Shown: piece after piece, positions 30,217 to 38,386 of the stretch
Layout of the letters: each line of letters opens with the position of its first letter
Numbering within the stretch: position 1 is the first letter of the stretch
DNA from: Nitrospirota bacterium
GTDB lineage: Bacteria > Nitrospirota > JACRHL01
Direction of reading: 5' to 3'
Assembly: GCA_016212085.1 (NCBI GenBank)
Contig: JACRHL010000019.1
Coordinates: forward strand, 248,001 to 312,000
Length of the DNA stretch: 64,000 bases
The notes under the pieces: generated by a model
What the model was told of the DNA's origin: nothing
The model's database searches: none
Seen by the model: only the letters and a program-made list of their open reading frames with translations
Position numbers and translations under genes: made by a program

Positions 30217-30711
30217 ATGGCAAACCCGACCGACGACATGGCCCACGCCGCCGGGGCCGTCGCCCACGCCCTTACCGACAGCATGGTGGAGCGGCTGGCC
30301 ACCACCCTGGGCAACGTGATGGAGGTGGCCGACCGCCTGAACGACCCCGACACCAAGGCCGCCGTGGACTGCCTGCTCGACAACCTGACCACCCTGCACC
30401 AGAGCGGCGGCATGCAGCCCCTGTTCGACCTGCTGCACATGCTGGGCGCCGCCCAGAACGCGGCGACCGACAGCATGATCGAGCGCGGCGCGGCGCTGGT
30501 GGAGCACCTGGTCTCGAACCTGGCCAACGAGGACGTGGCCGACCTGGCCCACCAGACCCAGCAGGCCATGCGCGAGGCGCGCCAGGAGCAGTCCGCCGCC
30601 CCCTCCCAGGGCGGCCTGCTGGCCACCCTGGCCCTGCTCGGCAAGCCGGAGACGCAATCGGCCATCCGCTTTCTGGTGAGCGTCACCGGCAAGCTGCGCC
30701 GGCCGGGGTAG
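30217..30711 (+). CDS. DUF1641-family protein
   Basis: 164 residues, mainly amphipathic helices with two internally similar halves (ALTDSMVERLATTL and ATDSMIERGAALVEHL). The family is found next to SQR genes in many sulfide oxidisers. Its biochemical role is not known to me; a membrane-docking or accessory partner of SQR is a guess. ATG 30217 follows AACGGAGACC, 11 bases after sqr. It is followed after 6 bases by ygiD, so the unit may continue. Confidence 0.8.
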   Translation: MANPTDDMAHAAGAVAHALTDSMVERLATTLGNVMEVADRLNDPDTKAAVDCLLDNLTTLHQSGGMQPLFDLLHMLGAAQNAATDSMIERGAALVEHLVSNLANEDVADLAHQTQQAMREARQEQSAAPSQGGLLATLALLGKPETQSAIRFLVSVTGKLRRPG

Positions 30712-30717
30712 TCTCCC

Positions 30718-31503
30718 GTGGCGGACCGCCCGCGCATGCCCGTGCTGTTCGTGGGCCACGGCTCGCCCATGAACGCCATCCAGGACAATGCCTGGAGCCG
30801 GGGCTTCGCATCCCTGTCCAAGGGCATCCCCACCCCCGCCGCCATCCTGGCCGTGTCCGCCCACTGGTACCTGGACGGCACCTTCGTCACGGCCAACGCC
30901 CGGCCGCGCACCATTCACGACTTTGGCGGCTTCCCGCCGGAGCTGTACCGGATAAGCTACCCGGCGCCGGGCAGCCCGGCCCTGGCGGAGCGGGTGACCG
31001 ACCTGCTGCCGACCGCCCGCCCGTCCGACACCTGGGGGCTGGACCACGGCACCTGGAGCGTGCTGCTGCGCATGTTCCCCCTGGCCCAGATTCCCGTGGT
31101 GCAGCTATCCATCGACCGGCGCCTGGAACCTACGGACCACGCCGCCCTGGGCCGCGCCCTGGCCCCCCTGCGCGACGAGGGCGTCCTGATCCTGGGCAGC
31201 GGCAACGCCACCCACAACCTGCCCGACGCCTTCGCGCGCATGCGCTCGGGCCAGACCGCCACGCCCGACTGGGCCCAACACTTCGACAGCGCCGTGGCCG
31301 ATCTGACCCAACGCCACGACACCAACGCCCTGGCCGCTCTGTGGCCCGACAGCCCCAACGCCAGGCACTGCCACCCCACGCCGGACCATTTTTTGCCCCT
31401 GGTCTACGCCTGCGCGGCGGCGGATGCGGACGATACGGTGAGTTTTCCCATCACCGGCTTCGACATGGGCTCCCTGTCCATGCGGGCGGTCAGGTTTGGG
31501 TAG
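30718..31503 (+). CDS. ygiD: LigB-family extradiol dioxygenase (YgiD/4,5-DOPA dioxygenase-like)
   Basis: 261 residues, GTG start. The metal ligands of the class III extradiol ring-cleaving fold are visible: GHGSPMN near residue 14, SAHWYL near 50, and the HCHPTPDHFLPL segment near the C-terminus, with GSGNATHNL between. E. coli YgiD shows extradiol activity on catechols such as L-DOPA; the natural substrate is uncertain. It is 6 bases after the DUF1641 gene, though no link to sulfur metabolism is apparent. It converges with the orphan gene at 31541. Confidence 0.88.
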   Translation: MADRPRMPVLFVGHGSPMNAIQDNAWSRGFASLSKGIPTPAAILAVSAHWYLDGTFVTANARPRTIHDFGGFPPELYRISYPAPGSPALAERVTDLLPTARPSDTWGLDHGTWSVLLRMFPLAQIPVVQLSIDRRLEPTDHAALGRALAPLRDEGVLILGSGNATHNLPDAFARMRSGQTATPDWAQHFDSAVADLTQRHDTNALAALWPDSPNARHCHPTPDHFLPLVYACAAADADDTVSFPITGFDMGSLSMRAVRFG

Positions 31504-31540
31504 GCATGTGGCTTCTTTTTCACCGCGATCGCCATTATGG

Positions 31541-33199
31541 TTACCGCGATGCTCGCGTACGCAGATGCGCGGGCATCGACCCCACCACAACCTCCCGTCG
31601 CTCCGCATCCCAGAAGAAGTAGATGCGCAGGCATCGGGCCTCGTCCCGCGCGTTCCCCCTCTTCAGGTGCATGTCCATGTACTCATTCCGCCCCTTCCAT
31701 TGGACGAAGTAGGTATCGCCGTGCTCGCCCCAGCGGTCACCGGAAAAAGAGGGCTCGCACTGAAGGCCCAGTTCCCGTAACCGGTCCTGGAACGTGTCCC
31801 ACGCGCCGTCTCCTATTCCGCGCTTCATGTCGCAGTACTCGTGGGCCAGGAGCAGCAGGGCTTTGTATGCCAGGGGCACGTCCTGGTACCTGGCGCTCTT
31901 GGCCGCTCGTGCGGCCCGTTCATGCACGGTGAGGCGTCCTGCGAGGTGCTTGTTCGTCCATGCCTGTAACTCGTCCAGGGAGTCGGGGATGTCGATCGTG
32001 GCATCCGTGGGACGATCTGCCGCGTTCAGTTGCGCCTCAAGCACCTCAAGGCGGGCGCTCAACCGGTAGGCGTAAGCGGCCTGTTCGTCCCGCTCACGCT
32101 CCAACTCCAGGCGTTTGGACTCCACCTCTTCCGCCAACTCCTCGGCGGCACCCAGGTTGGCCTTCAGGTCCTTCACCTGAGCGAGGGCGAGCGCCAACTG
32201 TTCATCGACGGCGCCGGACTGCGCGGCGTCTTTCCGCTTGCGCTCCAGGCTGAGTTGCTTGATCTTGGGAAAGGGCGGAAGCTCTCTTTCCAGGTTGGGC
32301 CGCCGGGTGTTGTGGGTGAAGACGTTGCCGATGACGAACCGTTCGAAGTCGGCAGCCCCGTTCGGGCCCCATTCCGCGATCCGACCCGGCAGGGCCAGGG
32401 GGTGGCTGAACGGTCGGTCCAAGAACGGGGCGAAGCCGGGCAGGTAGGTGCGAACGGCACCATCGAAGACGGAGTATGTCTTCCCAATCTGATCGGTGAA
32501 GGAGTAGCTGACCGGCCCGGGGAGCACCGCAACGTGCGCGATTCCAAGGCATTGCACAGCTAGCTTGTTCACATCCACCAGCGCGGAGGCGGGATCCTGT
32601 TCGGACTCGGGAAGCGAGACGACGATAACGGGACGGGTCCGGCGCGGGTTGGTGAGCAGCCGGACAAATCCGGTTACGTCATCCTCGCCCAGCAAGACCA
32701 CGGGTTGTTCGGTCAGGCCCACGCCGTAGTCCAGAAGGCCGGGGGCCTTGGCGATCTGGCGGACGATGCCTGGTATGCTGGGCTCGAACTCCAAGGCGTC
32801 CCCGGGCGCGGAAACCAGCAGGCGAAGCCCGAAGAGCGCATCCCTATCACCCCGTGCGACGGCAATCTCGATCGTCCACACCCGCCCCGGAACGTCCTTG
32901 TCGTGATCGTCGAGCCGAGCACACCAGAAGTCGCCGCTCTCATCCAGCGTGACCACCTCGGCCGGCTTCCCAGGCGTCGCCAGTTCGAAGGGTCTGCCCT
33001 CCCACGCCTCGTCGGGCAGTTTTCCGGCCCGCGGCTGCATCCACTTGAGGCAATGTGTTCGCGCCACCTGAACGGCGGCGTCCTTGTCATCACCCCCAAG
33101 CTGGGCAGTGATCTGAACCACGTGACGGACCCGGCGCTCGGGACGCCTGCTCTCGACAAAAGGGCGGAGTTGGTCGGCGAGAGTTCTTGCAGCGTTCAT
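31541..33199 (-). CDS. Orphan protein of unknown function with a central coiled coil
   Basis: 552 residues from ATG 33199, chosen because AAGGAAA precedes it; the frame opens 14 codons earlier. I do not recognise a family. The first 300 residues are globular, with a beta-rich part (VWTIEIAV, GLRLLVSA) and a segment around VIVVSLPESEQ. Residues about 320-400 are charged and heptad-like (KRLELERERDEQAAYAYRLSARLEVLE), a likely coiled coil. The C-terminal 110 residues form a compact domain ending in LRIYFFWD and VVVGSMPAHL. By eye the region is less GC-rich and its codons are more mixed than its neighbours. It is flanked upstream by an inverted repeat (33264-33408). The setting suggests horizontal acquisition; similar orphans occur in defence or mobile-gene contexts, but no defence partner is present. 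Confidence 0.6.
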   Translation of the reverse strand: MNAARTLADQLRPFVESRRPERRVRHVVQITAQLGGDDKDAAVQVARTHCLKWMQPRAGKLPDEAWEGRPFELATPGKPAEVVTLDESGDFWCARLDDHDKDVPGRVWTIEIAVARGDRDALFGLRLLVSAPGDALEFEPSIPGIVRQIAKAPGLLDYGVGLTEQPVVLLGEDDVTGFVRLLTNPRRTRPVIVVSLPESEQDPASALVDVNKLAVQCLGIAHVAVLPGPVSYSFTDQIGKTYSVFDGAVRTYLPGFAPFLDRPFSHPLALPGRIAEWGPNGAADFERFVIGNVFTHNTRRPNLERELPPFPKIKQLSLERKRKDAAQSGAVDEQLALALAQVKDLKANLGAAEELAEEVESKRLELERERDEQAAYAYRLSARLEVLEAQLNAADRPTDATIDIPDSLDELQAWTNKHLAGRLTVHERAARAAKSARYQDVPLAYKALLLLAHEYCDMKRGIGDGAWDTFQDRLRELGLQCEPSFSGDRWGEHGDTYFVQWKGRNEYMDMHLKRGNARDEARCLRIYFFWDAERREVVVGSMPAHLRTRASR

Positions 33200-33263
33200 G
33201 GCATTTCCTTCATGGAAGTTCACGATCGACTGACACGGCAACCCCTATCCCAGCTCGTAGCTC

Positions 33264-33408
33264 GTAGGTTGGGCAGAGCAACGCGAAGCCCAACACCCCC
33301 GCTCCCCGTTCAAGGCCAGTCGCCCCATTCGCACCCGCGCCACCCCAACAACTTTCGGCACGGCACCCACCCCGCCGTTGGGCTTCATTGCATTCAGCGC
33401 CAACCTAC
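33264..33408. repeat. Inverted REP/BIME-like element
   Basis: A left half GTAGGTTGGGC then AGAGCAACGCGAAGCCCAAC (33264-33294) and a right half GTTGGGCTTC then ATTGCATTCAGCGCCAACCTAC (33377-33408) are inverted copies of each other, separated by 82 bases. Each half is itself a near palindrome (GTTGGGC with GCCCAAC). The GTAGGTTGGGC core is a dispersed repeat seen in many proteobacterial genomes. No transposase is alongside. Confidence 0.75.
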
Positions 33409-33430
33409 CGCCCCCGCGCCGATGTCTGCC

Positions 33431-34822
33431 TCATGACCCCAACAAATTCTCATACCCCTCCCTTCCCATCGCCCCATACGTGAGCACCTTGCCGCGCTCC
33501 ACGCCGGGCTGGTCGAAGGGGTCGATGCCGTACAGGCCGCCGGCGAAGGCGGTCATGATCTCGAACAGCATCAGCAGTTGGCCGAAGGCGAACGGGTTCA
33601 GTTCCGGCACGTCGATGCGGTAGCTGGGGCGGCCCCCGTCCGTGAGCACCATCTCGGTGGCCGCCTGCTCCGCGTTCAACAGCGCCCCCAGGGTGGCGCC
33701 GCCCAGGTAGCCCAGGGCCGGGCTGTCCTTGTGCAGCGGGGGGATGGTGACGCCGTCCGCAAAGCGCTCCAGGCGCACGAAGGCGGTCATCTTGTCGTTC
33801 GGCCCCGCCACGAACAGTTGCACCTGTGAGTGCTGGTCGATGGCGCCCACGGCGGGCAGCGGCGTCTGCCCCGTGTGCACGGTGGCGCCGTCCAGCCCGT
33901 GCTCCTTGCCCAGGCTCTCCGCCCACAGTTGCACGAACCAGTCCGCCAGCCCCTTCAGGCCGTCCGCATAGGGCATCAGCACGGTGATGGGCTTGCCCTT
34001 GGCCGTGGCGGCCAGGTAGTGCAGGGCCGCTAGGCGGTAGGCGGGGTTATCGTCCAGGTCCGGCGCCGCACAGCGCGCCGCCATGTCCGCCGCGCCCGCC
34101 AGCAGCTCGGCCACGTCGATGCCGCACACCGCCGCCGGCAGCAGCCCCACGGCGGTCAGTTGCGAGAAGCGCCCGCCCACGTTGGGCGGCACCGGCAGCG
34201 TGCGCCACCCCTCCGCCCGCGCGATCTTGCGCAGGTCGCCCTTGTCCGGGTCCGTCGTCGCGATCAGGTGGCGGGCCGGGTCCAGCCCCGCCCGCTCCAG
34301 CCAGGCGCGGGCCACCATGTAGTTGGCCAGCGTCTCCGCCGTGCCGCCGGACTTGGTGACCACGTTCACGCAGGTTTGTTGCGGGTCCAGCATGGCGAGC
34401 AGCGCGGCGATGGTGGCCGGGTCCACATTCTCCATGAAGAACAGGCGCGGGCCGCCGCGCTCATGGGGGGGCAGCAGGTTGTGGAACGGGTGGCGCAGCG
34501 CCTGGTGGGTGGCCTTGGGCCCCAGCGACGAGCCGCCGATGCCCACCACCACGAAATTCTCGAACCCCCGCGCCCACGCCGCCGCCGCGTCGATGGGCGC
34601 CGTGTCCTGACCGGGCAGGTCATAAAAGCCCAGCTCCCCAGCCGCCCGGCGCCGGGCCAGCGCGTCGTGCGCCGCCTTCGCGCGCCCGGCCAGGGCGGCC
34701 AGTTCCGCCGGCCGGATGCCGTGGGTGGCACCCACGCGGTCGGCCATCATGCGCGTGCTGTCGATGCGGATGCGTTGCGCCCGAACCCAGGACGGGTCGT
34801 GGCACGGGTGGCTTGGGCTCAT
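33431..34822 (-). CDS. pgi: Glucose-6-phosphate isomerase
   Basis: 463 residues from ATG 34822. Family motifs are VVVGIGGSSLGPKATHQAL, VVTKSGGTAETL, GRFSQLTAVGLLP and the C-terminal FDQPGVERGK catalytic lysine region. Interconverts glucose-6-phosphate and fructose-6-phosphate. The length is that of the compact bacterial type, shorter than the E. coli enzyme. It is transcribed alone, toward the orphan gene, with the REP-like element just beyond its stop. Upstream codons in frame (to 34951) cross a terminator and are not coding. Confidence 0.95.
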   Translation of the reverse strand: MSPSHPCHDPSWVRAQRIRIDSTRMMADRVGATHGIRPAELAALAGRAKAAHDALARRRAAGELGFYDLPGQDTAPIDAAAAWARGFENFVVVGIGGSSLGPKATHQALRHPFHNLLPPHERGGPRLFFMENVDPATIAALLAMLDPQQTCVNVVTKSGGTAETLANYMVARAWLERAGLDPARHLIATTDPDKGDLRKIARAEGWRTLPVPPNVGGRFSQLTAVGLLPAAVCGIDVAELLAGAADMAARCAAPDLDDNPAYRLAALHYLAATAKGKPITVLMPYADGLKGLADWFVQLWAESLGKEHGLDGATVHTGQTPLPAVGAIDQHSQVQLFVAGPNDKMTAFVRLERFADGVTIPPLHKDSPALGYLGGATLGALLNAEQAATEMVLTDGGRPSYRIDVPELNPFAFGQLLMLFEIMTAFAGGLYGIDPFDQPGVERGKVLTYGAMGREGYENLLGS

Positions 34823-34901
34823 GGCAATCCCCAAACAAGGGTGGCGCGGGCGTCCGTGGCGGGCCCGCGTAAAGGAACGGTCGGCTGGGGTGATTGTAGC
34901 C

Positions 34902-34940
34902 AAAAAAAAAGTGGGAGGCCGGGGGCCTCCCACTTTTTTT
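34902..34940 (-). terminator. Intrinsic terminator of the oxidase cluster (bidirectional shape)
   Basis: A perfect 10-bp stem GTGGGAGGCC/GGCCTCCCAC with GGG loop, flanked by nine A on the left and seven T on the right. On the minus strand it ends the cluster 57 bases after the last gene. Confidence 0.95.
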
Positions 34941-34997
34941 GCTGATACCACGGGCCGGTTAGGAGCCGGCCTATGTCGGTTCGCTTACGGTCGGCGC

Positions 34998-35429
34998 CTA
35001 TTCGTAGTACGTGGGGCAGCTTGCGGCCACCCGGTACAGAACCGACACCACCAGCACCACCCACACCACGGTCAGCACGTAACCGCCATCGAACCAGGGG
35101 GCCTGGTTGGAGGTCAGCGCCTGGATGCAGGCGGGATCCTGCTGCTCGGTGACGCAGCTTTCCAGGGTGGTGGCGTTCACGCCCACGTACTTGCTCTCGC
35201 CGATGATCTTCGGCTCGAGGAAGAACGAGCGCTGATCGAAGTTGTACGCCGGAGTCATGCCGACATACTCCTTGCGCTCACCCCACAGCGGGAACGAGAT
35301 CAACACCGACGTAAAAATGGTCATACAGACCAGGGCGAACATGAAGACCGGCCAAGGGCGCCCACCCTCGCGAATGCCGTCATAGAGCTCCCACTTGAGC
35401 TCCTCGAAGGTCAATTTACGACCTGCCAT
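34998..35429 (-). CDS. Membrane protein of the oxidase cluster, 143 aa, unknown
   Basis: Two membrane helices, about residues 27-45 and 115-135, separated by an extracytoplasmic loop with two cysteines (ESCVTEQQDPAC) that could form a disulfide. The N-terminus is amphipathic and cytoplasmic (KLTFEELKWELYDGIREG). It has AAGGGAGAAAAAGTC before the ATG. Last gene of the cluster, after ccoO. I do not recognise it; it is not CcoP (no heme motif) or CcoH-like FixH. Confidence 0.75.
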   Translation of the reverse strand: MAGRKLTFEELKWELYDGIREGGRPWPVFMFALVCMTIFTSVLISFPLWGERKEYVGMTPAYNFDQRSFFLEPKIIGESKYVGVNATTLESCVTEQQDPACIQALTSNQAPWFDGGYVLTVVWVVLVVSVLYRVAASCPTYYE

Positions 35430-35502
35430 GACTTTTTCTCCCTTAAAAGCGAAAGCCTAACGCCGGGGGCGGGGACACCGCCCCCGGCGCAGATCAGGCC
35501 GT

Positions 35503-36063
35503 TTACTTGAGGCTCACCATGTAAGCCGCCAGCGCCTTCAACTCACCGGTATCGAGGAAGTCGAAGGACTGCATGATCGACTTGGACTGCACCGAGCGCG
35601 GGTCCTTGTGGTGCTGAAGGTGCCAGGGCACCGACGGCATGCGCGAGCCGATGTGCATCAGGTCCGGGGCCTTGCGGTCGGAACCGATCACGGTCGGGGA
35701 CTCGCCCACGAAGTCGCCAGCCAGGGGCGGGGCACCGAAGTACTCCCAGTCCATGGACTGCTCGGGCAGCAGGGTGTGGCAGTGCCAGCAGCCCTCGCGG
35801 ATGAAGATCTTCTTCCCAACGCCGATGGGGTTGGAAACCATCTCTCCGCGCTTCTCGATCTTCGGCTGGTTCCAACCCTTCATCAGGGGGTCCCGCACCG
35901 ACCAGGCCGAGCTGCCGTAGTTCACCTGCTTCTCGAGGGCCAGCTTGGTGGCCGGCACCGCGCCCAGGTACACACCACCGATGCCGATGGTCATCAACAG
36001 CGTGGTGCCGAAGACGACCAGGAACATGGTGACGCCGACTTTATATTCCTTGTAACCACCCAT
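35503..36063 (-). CDS. ccoO: cbb3-type cytochrome oxidase monoheme subunit (CcoO-like)
   Basis: 186 residues: one N-terminal membrane anchor (about 10-34) and a periplasmic cytochrome c domain. The heme motif is CWHCH at residues 92-96, and SIMQSFDFL supplies a candidate axial methionine. DRKAPDLMHIGSR and HHKDPRSV match CcoO wording (GPDLARIGGR, YDPRSV). It passes electrons to the b-type hemes in CcoN. It is 39 bases downstream of ccoN. The sequence is diverged from the typical CcoO, whose motif is usually GCYVCH. Confidence 0.88.
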   Translation of the reverse strand: MGGYKEYKVGVTMFLVVFGTTLLMTIGIGGVYLGAVPATKLALEKQVNYGSSAWSVRDPLMKGWNQPKIEKRGEMVSNPIGVGKKIFIREGCWHCHTLLPEQSMDWEYFGAPPLAGDFVGESPTVIGSDRKAPDLMHIGSRMPSVPWHLQHHKDPRSVQSKSIMQSFDFLDTGELKALAAYMVSLK

Positions 36064-36102
36064 TTCGAGTGTTCTCCTTCCTTGTTGACTGCACTACACG
36101 GT

Positions 36103-37518
36103 TTAGGTGAAGTAGGCCGTGGCGGGCGCGTTCTTCTCGGTCACGGGCTCGCCGGCGGTTGCAGTCTTGTAGAGGTTGTAGAGGAAGATCCACTGACCCA
36201 GCACGATGGTCAGGCCGAACAGGGACCGACCAACCATGTAGGGGTGGGTGGCATACACCACGTCGATGAAGGTGGTGTTATACACCTTACCGGACGCCTG
36301 GATCAGACCGGCCAGCGTCAGGGTCGTCCAGAACCCGATGAAGCCGATGGTCGTGAGCCAGTAGTGGGTGGTAGCCAGGGACTGGCTGTAGATCTTACGC
36401 TGGAACAGCTTGGCCACAGCGTAATAGGTGGCACCGATCTCGATGAAGGTCGAGAAGCCCAGCAGGGCGAAGTGCGCGTGAGCCACGATCCAGTGGGTGC
36501 CGTGGATGTACCAGTTGATGGCGCGGGTCTGCTGGAAGGCGCCCTGGAAGTTCAGGGGCACCGCCATCAGGGTACCGGTCAGGGCGAACTGGACGGACAC
36601 GTTCGAGGAGAACATGTGCCACTTGCCCTGCACGGTCAGCACCATGTTGGTGATGAACGCCAGCGCCGGGATGAGGATCATCACGCCCGACACGGAGGCA
36701 AACGACTTCATCCACTCCGGAATCGGCGCACCCATCAGGTGGTGGGCACCCGGCGTCGAGTAGAACGCCGCGATGGTCCAGAAGTGCAGATGGCCGATCT
36801 TGTGGCTGTAGAGCACGTTGCCGGTCACCTTCGGGATCACGTAGTACGCGATCGCGGCGGACACCGGGGTGATCCACAGGCCCAGCACGTTGTGCGCGTG
36901 CCACCACACCATGTAGGCCTCGTTCAGACCGGTCACCGGGAACAGATCGGGGATCGCACCGATGAAGTAGGTCATCCAGATCATCACCAGCGCGGCCAGG
37001 AAGAACCACACCGTGATGTACATGCCCTGGGTGCGACGCTGCAACACCGTCATGAAGACGTTGATGGCGGCGAAGCCCAGGATGAACACCAGCACATAGA
37101 TGTCGACCGGCCAGATCAGCTCCTGGTACTCACGACCGGAGTTGGCGCCGAGGATCAGGGTGGCGCCGGCCACCACGATGCCGACGTTCCACAGCCAGAT
37201 GTTCCACAAACCCAGCTTCTCGCTCCACAGACGGCAGTTGCAGAGCGCCGGGGTCATGTAATACATGGCCGCCACGAAGGCGATGGAGATCCAGCCGAAG
37301 ATCACGATGGTGATGTGCAGGGGGCGCACACGACCAAAGGCGAACACCGAAGCGAGCGGACCCATCACGTCCACACCGTTCAGCAGGTCCGGCCACGCGA
37401 TGCGAAGGCTGGTGAAGAACCCGAAGGAAGCACCGATGCACAACCACACAACCGCGCTAAAGAACGCGTGTTTTGCAGCGGTGCCGGGCTTGATCCCGTC
37501 ATAGGTCGCTGTACTCAT
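36103..37518 (-). CDS. ccoN: cbb3-type heme-copper oxidase catalytic subunit (CcoN-like)
   Basis: 471 residues, about 12 membrane helices. Heme ligands are His68 (RPLHITIVIF), and His347/His349 (IVAHAHFALLGF). CuB ligands are His209 (WWHAHNVLG) and His259/His260 (GAHHLMG). Tyr253, six residues before His259 and 44 after His209, occupies the position of the tyrosine that is cross-linked to a CuB histidine in cbb3 enzymes, so oxygen reduction is favoured over NO reduction. The glutamate of the usual FEGPM motif is replaced: FQGAF, Gln325. The protein is clearly a C-family oxidase but a divergent one. No ccoP, ccoG or ccoS is in the cluster. High-affinity, microaerobic respiration is the expected role. 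Confidence 0.9.
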   Translation of the reverse strand: MSTATYDGIKPGTAAKHAFFSAVVWLCIGASFGFFTSLRIAWPDLLNGVDVMGPLASVFAFGRVRPLHITIVIFGWISIAFVAAMYYMTPALCNCRLWSEKLGLWNIWLWNVGIVVAGATLILGANSGREYQELIWPVDIYVLVFILGFAAINVFMTVLQRRTQGMYITVWFFLAALVMIWMTYFIGAIPDLFPVTGLNEAYMVWWHAHNVLGLWITPVSAAIAYYVIPKVTGNVLYSHKIGHLHFWTIAAFYSTPGAHHLMGAPIPEWMKSFASVSGVMILIPALAFITNMVLTVQGKWHMFSSNVSVQFALTGTLMAVPLNFQGAFQQTRAINWYIHGTHWIVAHAHFALLGFSTFIEIGATYYAVAKLFQRKIYSQSLATTHYWLTTIGFIGFWTTLTLAGLIQASGKVYNTTFIDVVYATHPYMVGRSLFGLTIVLGQWIFLYNLYKTATAGEPVTEKNAPATAYFT

Positions 37519-37567
37519 CCTAATTTAACTCCTAAACTCGAATAACCCGCAGTGATCAGCGCGATAA

Positions 37568-37795
37568 TCAGCCGTTGGAACCGTCGTCCGGCGTCTGCTG
37601 CTTCATCAGCACGTACATCAACGCGCCAACAGCGGCCCCGATGCCGAAGGTCCAGCCGAACATGTAACCGTAGTCGCCGGTCCAGACCTCATGCCGGCCG
37701 GACCACATGCCCAGGTTGACGGCGGAACCGATCACGGTACCGAGCCCGAAACCCAGGAAGATGCCGTTGAGCACCCATGTCATGGTCTTTTCCAT
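37568..37795 (-). CDS. Small two-helix membrane protein of the oxidase cluster, 75 aa
   Basis: Two hydrophobic segments rich in glycine (GIFLGFGLGTVIGSAVNLGMW and YGYMFGWTFGIGAAVGALMYVLM), then a polar tail. It lies 49 bases upstream of ccoN. Small size and position suggest a structural or assembly subunit, but it does not match CcoQ in sequence that I can see. Confidence 0.7.
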   Translation of the reverse strand: MEKTMTWVLNGIFLGFGLGTVIGSAVNLGMWSGRHEVWTGDYGYMFGWTFGIGAAVGALMYVLMKQQTPDDGSNG

Positions 37796-37836
37796 TGCCC
37801 TCTTGCCTTTCCTTTGAGGAACGTGGACTCGGAGTC

Positions 37837-38052
37837 CTATTCCGAATACTTGCCGGCCTTGCCGCTGACCATCATGTAGATGGCCACAATGCTGAAGAAA
37901 GCCAGAACGGTGCCGCAGACGGCGGCGAAGGACGCCAGCCAGCCGGGGCCGGTGTGCGCCGGATCATGGGCCACCCTATCCAGCGCAAACGCCACGTTGT
38001 TCAACCCGAGCACCAGGGTTCCGGCAAGGGCGATGATCTTCGATTTGCTCAT
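37837..38052 (-). CDS. Small membrane protein of the oxidase cluster, 71 aa
   Basis: An N-terminal segment (IIALAGTLVLGLNNVAFALD) that may be a signal or helix, and a second helix (FAAVCGTVLAFFSIVAIYMMV). The ribosome site AAAAGGAGAAAGCGA is strong. Second of three consecutive small genes. No family recognised. Confidence 0.7.
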   Translation of the reverse strand: MSKSKIIALAGTLVLGLNNVAFALDRVAHDPAHTGPGWLASFAAVCGTVLAFFSIVAIYMMVSGKAGKYSE

Positions 38053-38086
38053 TCGCTTTCTCCTTTTTTCCTAAACCTACCGCGCC

Positions 38087-38338
38087 TTACTTGCCGTCCA
38101 GGTACGGATCCTTGCGGTCCACGTCGATGTCGTCGATCAGGTCCTTGTAGAACAAGGCCCCGCCCAGACACCAGATGGAAATGTAGGTGATGAAGATGTA
38201 CATGAACGGACCGTAGGGACCGTACCAGGCGTAGCCACCGATGTCGCTACCGAACTCCTTGGGGCGGTTGGCGAAATAGATCTCCACGATGACGCCGAGA
38301 ACAATCGCCCCGACCCAGATCAGCAATTTCCCTCCCAT
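38087..38338 (-). CDS. Small membrane protein of the oxidase cluster, 83 aa
   Basis: An N-terminal helix (LLIWVGAIVLGVIVEIYFA) and a second (FMYIFITYISIWCLGGALFY), with a C-terminal acidic tail (DLIDDIDVDRKDPYLDGK). Preceded by GGAGGAGCCCTT. First of the three small genes leading to ccoN. No family recognised. Confidence 0.7.
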   Translation of the reverse strand: MGGKLLIWVGAIVLGVIVEIYFANRPKEFGSDIGGYAWYGPYGPFMYIFITYISIWCLGGALFYKDLIDDIDVDRKDPYLDGK

Positions 38339-38386
38339 AAGGGCTCCTCCTAATTTGCAACCACGGCGGAAACCGCCAACTCAACC

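Noticed and set aside
36103-37518. CcoN might be a nitric oxide reductase because the HHLHYT region reads HHLMGAP
   Set aside because: The cross-linked tyrosine in cbb3 enzymes is six residues before the CuB His pair, not after. Tyr253 is there, and NorB glutamates are absent.
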